Shown here piece after piece: positions 32,650-44,980 of a DNA stretch of 64,000 nt; position 1 is the first letter of the stretch, and every line of letters starts with the position of its first letter. Below the pieces are notes generated by a model. That model was not told where the DNA came from. It searched no databases and worked only from the letters and a program-made list of their open reading frames with translations. The DNA is taken from the NCBI GenBank assembly GCA_000711775.1, contig ARYC01001308.1, positions 27,120-91,119 on the forward strand, given 5' to 3'. The position numbers and the translations under genes are program-made. Source of the stretch: Oxytricha trifallax (taxonomy: Eukaryota > Ciliophora > Spirotrichea > Sporadotrichida > Oxytrichidae).

Positions 32650-35600
32650 ATAGATATGATTCGTGAATTCTTTCAACGCTAGTATCCAACCATAACTATA
32701 TGACCCCTTGAATCCAGCAGAGGAAATTTCTCTAGATCTAAACCAAAGACTTAAGGTTTATATATTGAGTGCCATTAACTTCTAGCTAGTCATGACTGCA
32801 CATTTCTATTCGCTATTATTTAGTTTTAGAGATAGAAAGGATTCAAATTCTAAAGCTATAGCCTATTTTTACATTTTTTAAAACCTAATTTTGCTTGATC
32901 TTGATTTCCAAAGTTTAAATAAATTTATCACATCTCTTAAATCAACCGCTCCTTCCTTGCCACTCAAAACTACTCATTTAATTAGTTATAGTGAAATTTA
33001 ACTTATAAAAATAGAATCACTTTAAGCTATCAATAAATCCTGAGGATATTGGTTCAATAGTAGAAATCATATAGTAAATTTTAAAAAATCTAGCTATTTA
33101 ATATTAAATCCAGTGAAGTTAATCTTTAAAATTAAGTATAAATTAGATGAATTCATTCATTGGATATTAGTATGTTTCTAAAACCGATCTTCCTAACCTT
33201 TTAAATGCAGCTTCTGGTAAGTTTAAATCTTTGATATTATCATCTATTTATAAGGTAATAGTGGCTCCATATAATTAAGTTAACATCGGTACTATAAATT
33301 TCCTCATTTATTGATCTATTTAAAATATTTTGCCAACTTATCAATTCTTTGCTTACATATATATTGGGGATTATGTTGATTCAGAAGAGAACACAAGCCA
33401 TTTTAGTAGGAGTTCATTTGATGATGCAGTTTCTGAAGTTAATCATAATAAGACGGCTCCCAAAGATAGAAATCAGAGGCCTAGTACTTTCAAAGATTTA
33501 TTTAATAGGAACTAATGTAAAGAAGTTTTAGGCAAGAATAAAAAAGACACCAATCATGTGCTCTCAAAGTAATGCCATTTACAAATTTTCTTACATAGAC
33601 AATTTGATGGGGTATTTATCTCCATAGTATTGAAATTAAATAAAATTATGATTTGAAGATGAAACTATTAAGAAGTAGTCTGTTTTCCGTAAAATTATAA
33701 ATTTAAAGATGAAACATTTATTTTTATGAGATAAAGTCTAGTATCATAAATTAATTTAAATTTTTGAATTATAAAAATATTTTAAAAATATTAGTTTTTC
33801 TATGATAACATCATAAGACAGAGTAAAATAATAAAAATCTCTTATACACTATTAAGAGATAGCGCACTCGTTCTGCTAGAAATTTGGTGGCCATAAATGA
33901 CAAAGCAATGGCTTAAACTGTCGCAATAGATTTTTCAAATCCTGCTTTAAAGAAACAAAGCACTACTAATGAGATACTTAATAAATATAAGTTAGATGGT
34001 TTTTATAAGATAATTTTATCTTCATTAAAAATCTTTCCTAATAGAGTCGCTTTGAAAATAATGGCTCTCTAATTTTATAAGTGTAGAAACCAACTAACAA
34101 TAGATTGTAATTTTAATTGCTTTTATGAATCGGTTTAATTGATAATTTATAGAAAAGATATTCCAAGAATTTAAACGCAAGCAATTATCATTAAGTAGAA
34201 AGTGCACCTCTCTTGTCAAAGAAATGAGAAATTAAACTATAAATGGAACCAATGCTAAAAATAATACTAAAAAGCAGACTACTAAACTATTAGCTATATT
34301 ATTTAATTCCACAAATTATCTTTAAATTCATAAATTAATATTTTATACATAACAATTTTTTACATTTACGATATCTTCTTATTCATCTTATATCGATGGT
34401 GAAAATGGGATTCCTCTGAGAATAAATGGAAAGCACAAATATCGAAGATAAATCTAAGAATTAAAGCTGAAATAAAAAATGTTACTTCTATATAGAGCTA
34501 TCCTTGCTTTCCTTGTAGTTTTTATGCTTCAAATTAATGTAAATTTAAAAAAATTAATAGCTGATTTTTAGAATGAAATTCTAGTGGGCAATCATTATGT
34601 GTATAATTCAAGAAAATAAGTTTATTTTCCCATTTTTATTCTAAAACAATTTTATTTCCAAGTATCGTAAGTTAAATATGGATTTTAAATAATGATGTCT
34701 CGACATAAGTAATTAAGTCATTCGGTAATGTAATGACAGTAATCGAGATCGCTCTTATTGTTCAAATGTACAGATGCATATTGCATCTCTATAAATACAG
34801 GAATCATAAGCTTTGAATAAATGGTAAATTTAAATTTATCATAATCTTTGTGATTTATAGTTCAGTTATATCATACTAAATATATCTACAAGTTTGTCCT
34901 TGAAATAATCTTGCACAATTAAATTTGCAAATGTATAAAAAATAGAAATATTTTTTATTATTGCACTCTTTGATTAATCCTCCAGGTTTAGACATAAAGT
35001 TCAGTGTTTATCAAAGGGGCATGGAATGTCTGTACACATGAGATATGATCTGTGCTTGAATTTATTTATTTAGATTACATATCTTCATAGATTTGAGACC
35101 TTTAAATTTATTATTGAAGAAAAACATATGATATACTATTTTTATAATTTTTCTGTTAACAATTTTTTAGATTTAATGGAACATAAACTCGTGTAGTTAT
35201 TAATAGTATTAATAGCATTCCATAATCTCATTCAATATATTTTATAAGAGACTTTGGTAATCTTATAATTTATATCTTCAGAATTTTTAAAGCCTCTTAA
35301 CAGTGATTAAAATGGCACTAAGACTAGATCTAAATTTGCTTGGAAAGCTATGATTTTAATTTGTAGCAATAATTTCGCTTTTTAAATGTTGTATGTCATT
35401 TAATTGAATTATCTATTTTAACATGATAAAGAGATACCCTTATATAATGCTGATATGTGCAATTTGTGTGAGTATTTTATTCTTTGGAATCATACTAAGA
35501 AATTTAGAGAGGTTAGTTGAGTAAAATAAATGATTCCTTTGTTTCAATTTTATTTTTTCAGTTAATTTAAAAGAGAATATAGAGCAAATCTAAATAGAAA

Positions 35601-35673
35601 TGGAAAATTTGATTGTATATGGGATTCATTCTAGATGATTAATTCCAAGATAGAATTGAAACAAAAATATTGA
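32650..35673 (+). CDS. Large IES-interrupted gene, unknown function
   Basis: Coding-like blocks on the plus strand: 32650-33050 (DPLNPAEEISLDLNQRLKVY), 33185-33310 (TDLPNLLNAASGKFKSLIL), about 33360-33560 (DSEENTSHFSRSSFDDAVSE), 33850-34300 (KYKLDGFYKI, YRKDIPRIQTQAI), 34395-34620 (hydrophobic LYRAILAFLVVFMLQ), 35300-35520 (CSNNFAFQMLYVIQLNY, CNLCEYFILWNH) and 35570-35673, ending KIELKQKY and TGA at 35671-35673. Whether all blocks belong to one gene is inferred from strand and spacing. Overall helical, partly membrane-spanning. I do not recognise the family. Confidence 0.5.
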
Positions 35674-36359
35674 TAAATTTTTTAAAAATGGTAAATATAG
35701 TCATTTAATGTACTCTCTATTTATCTCTTTTTGTTTAACATTCTAAACAATTGTTTTTGTAAAATACTAAGGCACTAATTGTTAAAATTTGAACAAAAAT
35801 CACCTCAATCAAACATATCAATTTATATTAATTTGAGTTATTGAAATTTTTGCTCCAAAATATATTTCCTGACCTAAATCTCTTGTAATTCAAGCTTATA
35901 AATAATTATATTTTAAGTTTATATCATAAATTCCTTGTCCTATTATTTTTAAGTTCCAAATGAATCTATATATTACAATTTTTCCAACTTTAATTTCGAT
36001 AGTTATAAAATTAATATATTATAAAACTTAATAATCATATCAATTCAGCATTATTATACTTATGCTTACAAGTAAGTATCATTATTTTTCAACATATTCC
36101 TTAAATTTTGTGATTAAATTTGTAATTCAAATTTATTAGTTGACTATGGAGACATTACTATTGATACAAATCCTGGAAGAATTATTGGAATAAACTAAAT
36201 ATGTTTTAATATTCTATTAATGGATATTTATATTTACTCTTAATATTTTAAATTTAATATCTTCAATTTCTGAAAAGATTTTAAGTTTATTTGCTTGTCT
36301 ATGGGGTCAAGTAATTTACTCTCTGTTTATTGTGTCGATGAATGTTGCAATAAAGCAAA
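35674..36359. other. AT-rich intergenic DNA
   Basis: Nothing coding or repetitive supported. Confidence 0.5.
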
Positions 36360-36656
36360 ATGAGCAATGCCAAAGGTTATCAGATTTTCAAGAGAAATGA
36401 AGGCATGAGCAAAGTTAAAAAGACTTCAGCTGCCATTATTTAATTACATATCCATATTAACATACTAAAGAATACTTTGACTGAATTTTATTTAATATAT
36501 ATATATGCAACTTTATTCTATACAGTCATTTCAATAAGAAAAGAGAAACACTTATTTCACTTTCTAAGAAATAAATACATTGACTTTAATTTTAATTAAA
36601 TCGTAAATACTTAAAACTTAATTAAAGAAAAATCGAACTGGGATGAAATAGACTGA
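36360..36656 (+). CDS. Small uninterrupted ORF, 98 codons, unknown
   Basis: ATG at 36360, MSNAKGYQIFKRNEGMSKVK, one frame with TAA as Q to TGA at 36654-36656 (ending KEKSNWDEID). The first 28 codons have higher GC and look like protein; the middle is AT-rich and may be an interruption. A basic small protein with no recognised motif. Confidence 0.4.
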
Positions 36657-37588
36657 AGTTTCATCGATTTAATAAAATCATCACCCATCCCCCATAATAT
36701 TACTTAAAAATGACAAAATCTAAAATGAGGAATATGTCTTGAAATAAGACTGCTAGAAGGAAATATAATTTATCAAGACGACTCAGTATTCGTTCAATAT
36801 GATCAGAGTGATAAATATTTTTCATGAGAAAAGAATGTAAGATAAATTTAATATAAAACTGTTTATAGGACACACATGCACACCGATGTGAATATCGATT
36901 AATTACTAAATAGTATCGAATTTTCACTTGCATATGTCGAAAAATGAACAGTATTTACTACTAGGCAAGTTTGACGACTGCAAAAATGTTGTAAGTTCAT
37001 CTTTAAATACTTGCATTTCCTTTAAAATTAATTTTAAGCATTTATTTTGAGTGAAAATCATGAATTTAGGTTTATTAAATTATGGAAACAAATGAGAACA
37101 GAAAAAAAAGTTCTAATAAATTCAAGGTCTTAAGCTTCTAGTTATAAATTAACTCAATTATTTAAGCATTTATAACTTTTTTATAAACAAATTTGCAAGA
37201 ATGATTTTAGAATTAGGCTCACGGTCAGAGATATTTGAAATTGATGCTATTGAATCAATATTAAATATTTTTATAAAAACCAATTTATATAGAAGGGAAT
37301 AAATTCATATCATTGGATCAAATGAATGAGTTAATAAGCACTTATCAGCAACACATAGAATTAAACAAATAATAAAAAACAGCAGTTAAAGAATTTTTGG
37401 GCACAAATTGACTCTGCTTAAAATTTAGAAAAAATTTAGTTTCTATCTTAATCAAGTCAAGAAAAATAAGCAACATATCTCACCTGAATTTAACAAAAAT
37501 CTAAACAACTTATTTTTAAAAAATACTCAGTTGATTTTTTTCAGATTTAAAGTTAAAGGGTTTATTCTAACTTTTATATTTAATTAAA
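36657..37588. other. AT-rich stretch with one orphan minus-strand frame
   Basis: A 77-codon minus-strand frame (36700-36933) is hydrophobic and motif-free; the plus strand of the same DNA also gives a protein-like frame broken by TGA. Neither is convincing. Confidence 0.35.
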
Positions 37589-38759
37589 ATGGGAATTAAT
37601 CCAATAATGGATTAAATTGAAGATGAGTTCTATGTTGAGTCAGACTCTGAAAATTAAGTTAGTACCATTTAAAGAAGCAAATTAAATAGAGAAAAAACAA
37701 GAAAGCCCAGAATTATGGGAAGTGACTTGACTCAAAATATCTTCACATCTATCTCATCTAATTTGGAAAACTTGTTTTTATTGACAAAGACTAGGGCCTC
37801 AAGGATTCCCGATATATAAGTTCTTATTTATTAAATGACTATCTTAAATCATATACACCGTTAGAAAATAAGATTAGAGAAAATTTATTTCAATAAATTT
37901 TATATAATTCAAAGTGATAGATATGCAAACTCCACCACATATTTAAACCCTATAAATTAGTATGAATGGCAGAGGTTCTCTAACCTCTGGTCCATTATAA
38001 TAATTTTAGCAATTTAGCAGTTCTTATCTGCTTCAACATTAACTAAGTGGGGCTTATGGCAAACCTAGGTTATCAATAAGCGTTGCTACTAGTGCGAATT
38101 ATAGTACAAGACCATCTAAGACTCTGCATGAGAGGCCCGCAAACGACATGATATTCGAGCATTCGAGTGATTTTTAAATTTTACTAATTTATAAAATTAA
38201 CTTATAGTGCAGATCGACATATCTCGAAGGGAATCGTTGTAAAATTGCATAAATATTATCTATCTGAATCAGATAAGGAGACTTCTTTGATATAATACGA
38301 TAATTTTATAAATAAAGTATAAATTTATTAATTGAAATCAGATTCAGAATTAATCAGCGGTTACTGTAAGTCAAAGGAATCTCCACCTCTAAATAAAGAA
38401 GACTCAGTATCCTCTTCTGACAACGCAGACTCTCTGCACTCTCCTCTAAAGTTGAAAATCCAAAAATACATGAAAAATTAACTTCAATTAGATAACAGCA
38501 GTTAGTAAGATAAAAACGATAGTTCGAGAAGTGATTGTCTTGATACTTTAAAGTAAAGTCTGAAGTAACAAACTGATAATTCAATTTATTTTATATCATA
38601 TAGATACTATGGTCTGTATAATCTTTTGAATTTAAAGATAGTTAGATATTAATAAGTGAGGATTACACACCCGCTATGTCAGATAAATAAATGGAAGATT
38701 AAGATGAAAATTATTTCAAAGATTGGAATCTTTAAGAAGCTAACAATCACCAATACTGA
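37589..38759 (+). CDS. Ser-rich acidic protein, interrupted gene, unknown
   Basis: ATG 37589 begins MGINPIMDQIEDEFYVESDS, a well-composed block to about 37820 (RASRIPDIQ). Next block about 37940-38165 contains MNGRGSLTSGPL and ATSANYSTRPSKTLHERP. A third at 38340-38590 has SKESPPLNKEDSVSSSDNAD and NSSQQDKNDSSRSDCLD. The last, 38655-38759, has SEDYTPAMSDKQMEDQDENY and ends NNHQY, TGA at 38757-38759. AT-rich gaps separate the blocks. Low-complexity, phosphorylation-site-rich and probably disordered. No family recognised. Head-to-tail with the APC11 gene, 207 bp apart. Confidence 0.6.
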
Positions 38760-38966
38760 TACAAGACCATATCTCATTTGGAATGGGATTTCCTAATAAT
38801 AATTATATTTCATTCTAATCTATGATAAATTAAAATAATTAATTTCAAAGCAAACTTGCTGCACTCTATCTTTTTAATTATTATGCATAAAATGAATTAA
38901 TGATGATAATGAGTTAGAGAGTTATGTAAAAATAGAAAATTAATAATTAAAGATAATAATTTGAAA

Positions 38967-39387
38967 ATGAGAGTTTTAATTGATAGTTGGTTCGCAGTGG
39001 CTTCTTGGAATTGGGACATAAAGGACCCACATTGCGTCATTTGCATTAATCTTTTTGAAATGCCCTGTCCTGAGTGCAAATATGCTGGTGAAGATTGTGC
39101 CCCAATTCAGGGCTAATGTGGCCATCATTTCCATATGCATTTACATATTAATGATAAAAACAAGTAATTTTCTATTTATTTTCAAATGAATATGATTTAA
39201 GGTAAAAGTATATTACTTTTGTATTTGTAAGTGGCTTGAGACTCACGATGACTGCCCCTTGGACAGAGTGAAATGGGCGGAAAAAATTTCAAACGTAGAA
39301 AACTTACCACCATCAGTTCGAAAATAGCAGTAACAATAATAAATGCATGCAGTAATAACCTGTGCATTTTATACAATATTAAATTGA
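38967..39387 (+). CDS. APC11: APC11-type RING-H2 subunit of the anaphase-promoting complex
   Basis: ATG 38967 begins MRVLIDSWFAVASWNWDIK, matching the APC11 N-terminus, then CVICINLFEMPCPECKYAGEDC and GQCGHHFHMH. After removal of the interruption at 39141-39219 it reads on as HCICKWLETHDDCPLDRVKW, completing the RING-H2 pattern (cysteines, then His, His, Cys, Cys). In APC/C this subunit binds the E2 enzyme for ubiquitination of mitotic regulators. The final canonical CPMC is CPLD, so the last zinc ligand is replaced by Asp. TAG at 39325-39327 follows the normal C-terminus; the frame goes on through Q codons to TGA at 39385-39387, so a 20-residue tail is possible. Confidence 0.9.
39141..39219 (+). 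other. IES in the APC11 gene, about 79 bp
   Basis: The first block ends at CATATGCAT (39140) inside the conserved HMHC motif; the second starts TGTATTTGTAAGTGG with the T at 39220. Joining over a TT pointer (39140-39141 and 39219-39220) gives HMHCICKWL exactly as in other APC11 proteins. There is no GT at the left border, so it is not a spliceosomal intron. Confidence 0.8.
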
Positions 39388-39461
39388 TCACATGTTTTTA
39401 TTTTATTAGCTTTATATATTTAATTAGGGTTTCATAAAATAATAAAATTAAAAAAAAAACT

Positions 39462-39744
39462 ATGCCAAATGATAGAGTGCTTGGAATTGCAGGAAATATT
39501 AGACAATAGTTTGGGAATAATGCAGGTTTTGGGGATTAATAACAGATGCAGCAGCAATATTGCTTCATTTTATAATAAAATAATATCCAATGTGATTCAT
39601 AAACTATTTAATTAAAATCATTAATAATAGCAACAATTCATCGTTGGACCCCCTTAAAATATGCAATTTTCAGTTAACTCAAACTAGATAGGCGGTGGAG
39701 TAGAAGGAGCTTAAGGTTTTGGTAACTTTGGTAATGGGCGGTGA
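39462..39744 (+). CDS. Small Gln/Gly-rich protein, one interruption, unknown
   Basis: ATG 39462 begins MPNDRVLGIAGNIRQQFGNN, then a Q-rich run (to about 39560). After an AT-rich gap the frame resumes near 39628 with QQFIVGPPQNMQFSVNSNQ and ends GFGNFGNGR, TGA at 39742-39744. The two borders share similar AGCARCAAT sequences (near 39556 and 39629), possible pointers. No domain recognised; prion-like composition. Confidence 0.55.
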
Positions 39745-40390
39745 TAAATGTGAAAAATATAACTAGATATATTTTTGGAATAACTTTGCTTAATAATATT
39801 TGTAATTGGCTTAAAAATTACTCTTCAAATTCATAATCTTAGTCACAAAAACTACTCATATGACTCATAAAATTCAACCTAACATTCACACATCACTTTT
39901 GGCTTGTATAGATATGATTACTACCTTCTTATTGAAATATTCCATAAATCTATTATGATTTTACAGTTTTCTTCATCTAATTAGATTTACACCAGGATTC
40001 TATTGTTAATTGTTATTAACTGAAATATTTAATCTTTAGATTATCTTATTTGCATCCTTCAGTGAATTCTTCGTATACACTACTCTTTAAACGTTAAATG
40101 ATTGATTTAAAATATTAAAAAATATCTGAATAAAAAATCTTCATTGAAAAAATCATTATTAATGACGACCTTATAGCTTAATCTTAAGTCAGCTTATTTG
40201 AATTTTCAAAAGGCATCAATAACTCACTCTAGTTTATAAACTTTAAATGTAAAAGGAAAGTAAAAGTTATTTTTTATTTAAAATTGTAAGAATGATAATC
40301 AATCTAGCTACCCTGCCTTTAGTTCTAGCTTTTACTTTTAAATACAATTGCAGCTTTCCCTAAAAGGTAATTAATTATAAAATTCCATTA
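39745..40390. other. AT-rich intergenic DNA
   Basis: No coding block supported on either strand. Confidence 0.45.
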
Positions 40391-40394
40391 AACT

Positions 40395-41105
40395 TACTGA
40401 TCGTAGGCAACTTGACTCTGCTCTTATTAATCATTTATCTCAACCCACTCACGCTTTCAATAGACTCTCGAGATTTTGCATCATTCAAACTGCTAATATT
40501 TTACTATTCAAGATTTACTGAACCGTTTATATGAGAATTTTAGATTATATTTTGAACTTAGATATTTGGATTGATGTTCTCTTTGTGTTTAAGGATATCA
40601 CCTACTCTTAAGAATTTCTACTTTAAAGATGTTAGCACTGGGTTTATTGGGGATTGAGAATGTGAGAGATTAGAGGTTGATTGAGGTTTAACATGATCTA
40701 TTTTAACTAAATTGTTTGACCATTGTGATTCTAGTTATTGTATTTGATTTTGCTTCTAGACTAGGCTTGTATAATAAATTCTCTTTCAATTAAATCTTGA
40801 ATATTAAAAATCATATATATTTTGTTGAGAAGTATTCTAGCAAAGCTCTCTGCTTTACAAAATACTAAACCTCTTTCTTTGCATAGACCTTGAAATAGAA
40901 AATGTAGGGGTACCTTTGCGACTATTCTTAATTTACTCTCCCAAGAATATCTTGTCAATAATACCATTTATTTCGTAAATTGCATCTCTGGAATTCTTAT
41001 CGTCTAATCGCTCTTTAGAAAGCTCTTCAAGAAGGGTATTGAGATTATTTCTTGGTTGACTTTGGCTTTAATATGAAATGGCATACTTTTAATTTTAAAT
41101 AATAG
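40395..41105 (-). CDS. Polar Ser/Asn-rich protein, unknown function
   Basis: Minus-strand frame with Q codons: SQPRNNLNTLLEELSKERLD, IYEINGIIDKIFLGEQIKNS, GTPTFSISRSMQRKR (41105-40810), then LESQWSNNLVKIDHVKPQST, NPVLTSLKQKFLRVGDILKH and INGSVNLEQQNISSLNDAKS to a donor-like GTAAGT near 40398. Between the two parts (about 40795-40755) the frame holds one TGA; an alternative frame there, NIQDLIEREFIIQA, suggests an unresolved IES. No family recognised. Confidence 0.55.
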
Positions 41106-41128
41106 AGTCATTGAATTTAATTAATCAA

Positions 41129-41365
41129 GACAAGTAATCCGAAAACTTAACCTCTAACAGGATACTTTACAGAAGGATAAGTATACTTACAACAAGAAAG
41201 GTTGCAGTTTCTGATCAGTAGTTTCCTATGAGTAGATCAACAAGAACTTCAGTAAAGCCAAAGAGACTAGGTTAAGGAAGCAAAGATTCTGATCAGTATA
41301 TTTTACAGAAAAGTTTGGGCGATACTAAGTATCCTGTTAGAGGTTAAGTTTTCGGATTGCTTGTC
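41129..41365. repeat. 237-bp unit with 39-bp inverted ends around a Lys-rich frame
   Basis: Arms 41129-41167 and 41327-41365 are inverted copies with one mismatch (GACAAGTAATCCGAAAAC against GTTTTCGGATTGCTTGTC). The core gives a coding-like frame (QKDKYTYNKKGCSF, NKNFSKAKETRLRKQRF, VYFTEKFGRY) broken by two TGAs, both in TTCTGATCAGTA. That 12-mer is a direct repeat (41209-41220 and 41287-41298), 78 bp apart, and could be a pointer pair. Confidence 0.65.
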
Positions 41366-42155
41366 ATGAATACTACAATCAATGTAAAGTTAAAAAATAT
41401 TTAATTTTTAAAAGTTAAGTATGCGAGGAATTTGCATTTCTTTTTTTAACAATAAAAGTAGGTCTTGATTTCTGGAAAATAATCTCAGGTCTTGATAAAG
41501 ATTCATTTTGGTCAATTTGAATTCCCCAATTTTATTTTTATTTTAAAGCAATCCAAACAATAGTTGGAGGAGTAATTTTTTCCGAAGATTTCTATAAATT
41601 TGTGCTGATTTAATTAAGATTTTTCATCGGAATTTTCAGAACTAAGGGCATCTTAATTAGCCTTTATCGCTGTAGATTATTAGCACGAAGAATTTTTAAG
41701 ATATTTAAAGTTATCATATTCATAATATTTAAAACGATAATTGTCATTATTTTTTTTCTGAATTCCTTAGGATATTTCTCGTGAATTTAACTTAGAAATT
41801 ATGTGAGAAATTCTTCAAGTTCAAATTCATTCCTAAACCTTAAACACCGCCTAGTAAGTCAAAATCGAAGTTCTTTTTGAGATTTAAGAAACAGATTTTT
41901 GGAATAGCTAAAGCATTTAATATGAGACTTATTTTAAAGGGGAAGCTTGTTGCTTGCTTTCTGTTTTTATTAAAGTATGATTTTTATTTTGACTATTACT
42001 GCTGTCTAAATATGGTTGTTTTTTTAATTTTTATTAAAATTTGATTTGTATATATAAAAATAAAAGAGGATTCAAGCTCATTGTATGTTTGATAAAAAAA
42101 TGTAACTAATACCCGTGAAATTATAAATTGGTAAATTATATGTTATAATAATTTA
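41366..42155. other. AT-rich intergenic DNA
   Basis: No coding block or repeat supported, apart from scattered short frames. Confidence 0.4.
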
Positions 42156-42159
42156 TGAA

Positions 42160-43030
42160 GAAGAGATTTGATCAATAAATTAATGGATTAAATTCTTTAT
42201 TAACAAATTCAGGAGATCCTTCAATTGTATAGTCAGAGACTAATCCTCCATTCTCTTAATTTGGTAGAGATCCAATTGAAAAATCTTAAATTGATATTTC
42301 ACTTTGTGATTTTGAATTTAAGTTCTGAATATTTTGCACAATTTTTTGTTGTATCTAATGATATAAGATACAGGCCTTAATCACAGGGTTAATTGATCAA
42401 GAGAAGAAATTTAATATTTTTAATATTTATTTGGGAATTTATTTATCCTCAGTATTTTTAAGAGAATTCTTATGAAATGAGCTACCCTTATTAGTTTGAA
42501 ATATAAAATTTTATATAAATTATTATATGAGGGAAGTATCAGTTTTTAGATATTTAGTAATTTAGTTTCTTAATTAATAAGATCGGACTAAAGAAAGAAA
42601 TAAAGCAATCTATAAAAATAAAATATTTTATCTAATTTTTCTCTCGATATAGAAAGGCTCACTAATTTTAAATATTGTATTTGTGGTATAAAATTAATTT
42701 GATATGAAAATCTTTTTATGGAGTAAGAGAGCATTACTAATCTATCACTGCAGTTTATTCAGAGTCATTACATCTATTTTCTATTTATAATTGATATATT
42801 AAGAATTATTTTTCTAAGCTAACTCATAAAATTAATGATGCTAATATTTCAGTTCTTTAATTACTGCTGAAGTTATTAGTTTGAGACTTCAAATCCCATC
42901 ATTAGTAATTCTTCTTGAGTTACAGATTCAGAAAGATTTAAGGAGGGAGATTATTCGGTAGATCCATCACCTAGACCAAGATTTCTTGCGACAGGTGGAG
43001 AACCACTGACAATATTTTCATTTTTATTTA
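42160..43030 (+). CDS. Two coding-like blocks of an unknown gene
   Basis: Block 1 (42160-42320): QQINGLNSLLTNSGDPSIVQ, ETNPPFSQFGRDPIEKSQID. Block 2 (42870-43025): ETSNPIISNSS, TGA, then VTDSERFKEGDYSVDPSPRP and RFLATGGEPLTIF. Both are Ser/Pro/acidic and better composed than the AT-rich DNA between them. The TGA sits in otherwise open coding. Coding on the opposite strand begins about 160 bp further on, so the blocks may belong to a rearranged (inverted) gene. Confidence 0.45.
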
Positions 43031-43189
43031 ATGTGCTTAATTAATTCCTCAAAGTTATACAACTTGAGTTATGATCTGTATTAGTGTAAGGAGATGAGTC
43101 AATAACGTTATCGAATTAATATTACTGATTGTAAATGTGAAAGTAGTTAGGATTTAGTTGGTATATCAACTCTCTGTTCCTATTTCTTA

Positions 43190-43690
43190 GCTTATTAAGG
43201 ATTTTAGATTATAGAGTAGATCCAATCAGCTATTTTGAACTGCTTTCACTTCTGTCTTACTGTGCTGTGGTAAATCAGTAGTGATCAACGCTTAAAGTTT
43301 TCTAGCTTTTCTGTAAAGTTAATATTCCCTCTGCTTTTGAGACCTACTTCGTGTTGATTTGCCCTTATTGCTGCTTTGATTGCTGATGTTCAATTTTCTA
43401 CAAATCTCGGGAGATACGTAAGTAATATTTTAATCGGCACTTTTGAGATTCACAATTGATCTTGGATTGCCGTCCTCATCTACTACAGAAACCTCAACTA
43501 TATGACTATTAGAATTAGGAGTGAGTTCTTTTTATTTTGAAGAGTTAATGAGGTCTTCAACTCTAAGAGCACTTGAATTTGGGTTAAATCTCTCAAGTTG
43601 CATTCTTCCTTAGGTCTAAGAAGTGGTCATTCTCTAATTAACTCTGCTTTGCATTGAGTTGCTCTACTTTTCTTTGATATCATGTTTTTA
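43190..43690 (-). CDS. Polar protein block, unknown
   Basis: Minus-strand frame from an ATG near 43675: MQSRVNQRMTTSQTQGRMQL, NSSALRVEDLINSSKQKELT, EVSVVDEDGNPRSIVNLKSA and YVSPEICRKLNISNQSSNKG, ending around KTEVKAVQNS before TGA. About 150 codons with no interruption. Enriched in S, Q, N and K, with no recognised domain. Same strand and style as 44160-44660, so perhaps one gene. Confidence 0.6.
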
Positions 43691-44159
43691 GCCTCGAGAT
43701 ACTCTATATCCTCATATGATAATTTAATAAAAAAAATATTAAGAGAGTAAAATTTCCTGCTCACTTGGAATTTTCCTTTTAAGAAAGGAAATTTTATATA
43801 TTAAATTTAAAATGGGAAAGTTTAACATCAATTATGATTTAGAAAGTTAATAGTGCTCCATTCAATATTATGTTAGGATCATTAAACAAGTTTTACCAAT
43901 CTACAATTAAAAATATTTCAAAATTAATATTAAATTTATAATAATTATTATTGAATTTATAAAGATATCACTTAAAAATAGAGTGCAAAGAAGAGAGTGA
44001 AATTTTTAGTTATTATATTATATAATCACAATAATTATAGGCCTTAATAATAAGCTTGTAAGCGGCATAGTTCATAATAAATACATAATTAATTTTAAGA
44101 ATATTTACTTGTAGAAGATTACAAGCTAAAGGAAAAAAATAAGTATACTTTAATTAAGT

Positions 44160-44660
44160 ATTTTTATGAATATGATGGGAAATTTTCTAGGGGCAATAAA
44201 CTTCGACTCTTAAAAATTAAAATTTTTTAATTGATTATTTTATTTTATAATGATGAATGAGAAGTACCATCTTCGAAGCTTTACACTTTGGCACTTATTG
44301 CACTATTATCACTGAAATTGTTATTTTTGAAGAAGCTATTTGTAAATTATTGCTACCTTTAATATGAATTAGCACTCTGATCTAAACCTACGCTTTATTT
44401 ACCATTACTTCTTCCACTATTATCGTTTTTACATAAAAAATATAGTCTATAATTAGATAATAAGCCTCCTCTACTTTCAAATATACTATTTTATTCAATG
44501 AAACTTTAGTACTGGATTATCTTCCTAGAATTATGCAAGAATTTCTGCTTTTAAGTCAGATTAGGAGTCTAATTTTGGCCATTCTAATAAAAATTATGCA
44601 TCTAGGGCAGTAATTGAAAATTTGAAGAATTTTGTTCTTGATCTTCCTAGAAATTCATTT
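44160..44660 (-). CDS. Asn/Gln/Ser-rich protein block, unknown
   Basis: Minus-strand frame of about 160 codons using TAA/TAG as Q: NFQLLPQMHNFYQNGQNQTP, SNGKQSVGLDQSANSYQRQ and NNFSDNSAISAKVQSFEDGT, with no TGA from about 44655 to 44160. The middle (44440-44470) is AT-rich and could hide a short intron. Low-complexity, probably disordered. Confidence 0.5.
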
Positions 44661-44980
44661 TTTCTTAAAAGCTGTTTAAATTTAATAATTTGAGTTTAAA
44701 AAGGCGCAATATCTATATATTTATTAATGAAAATTTGAATTTAAATTATGAATCAGTTAATTCCAATGTATAAATTGAATTATAAAGAATATTTGAAAAG
44801 AAAAGAAGAGAAACATAAGAAAATCTGAAACTTATTATTTAAATAAAATTATCCAGTGCTATTATTAGTTTAATAATCTCCAATTACATTTTAGAATATA
44901 TTAAGATTTCAATATCACCTATATTAAATATTTTCTAAATAAAAAGGGACTTTTAAGGTTACACAGCGCTTTAAGCCGAA

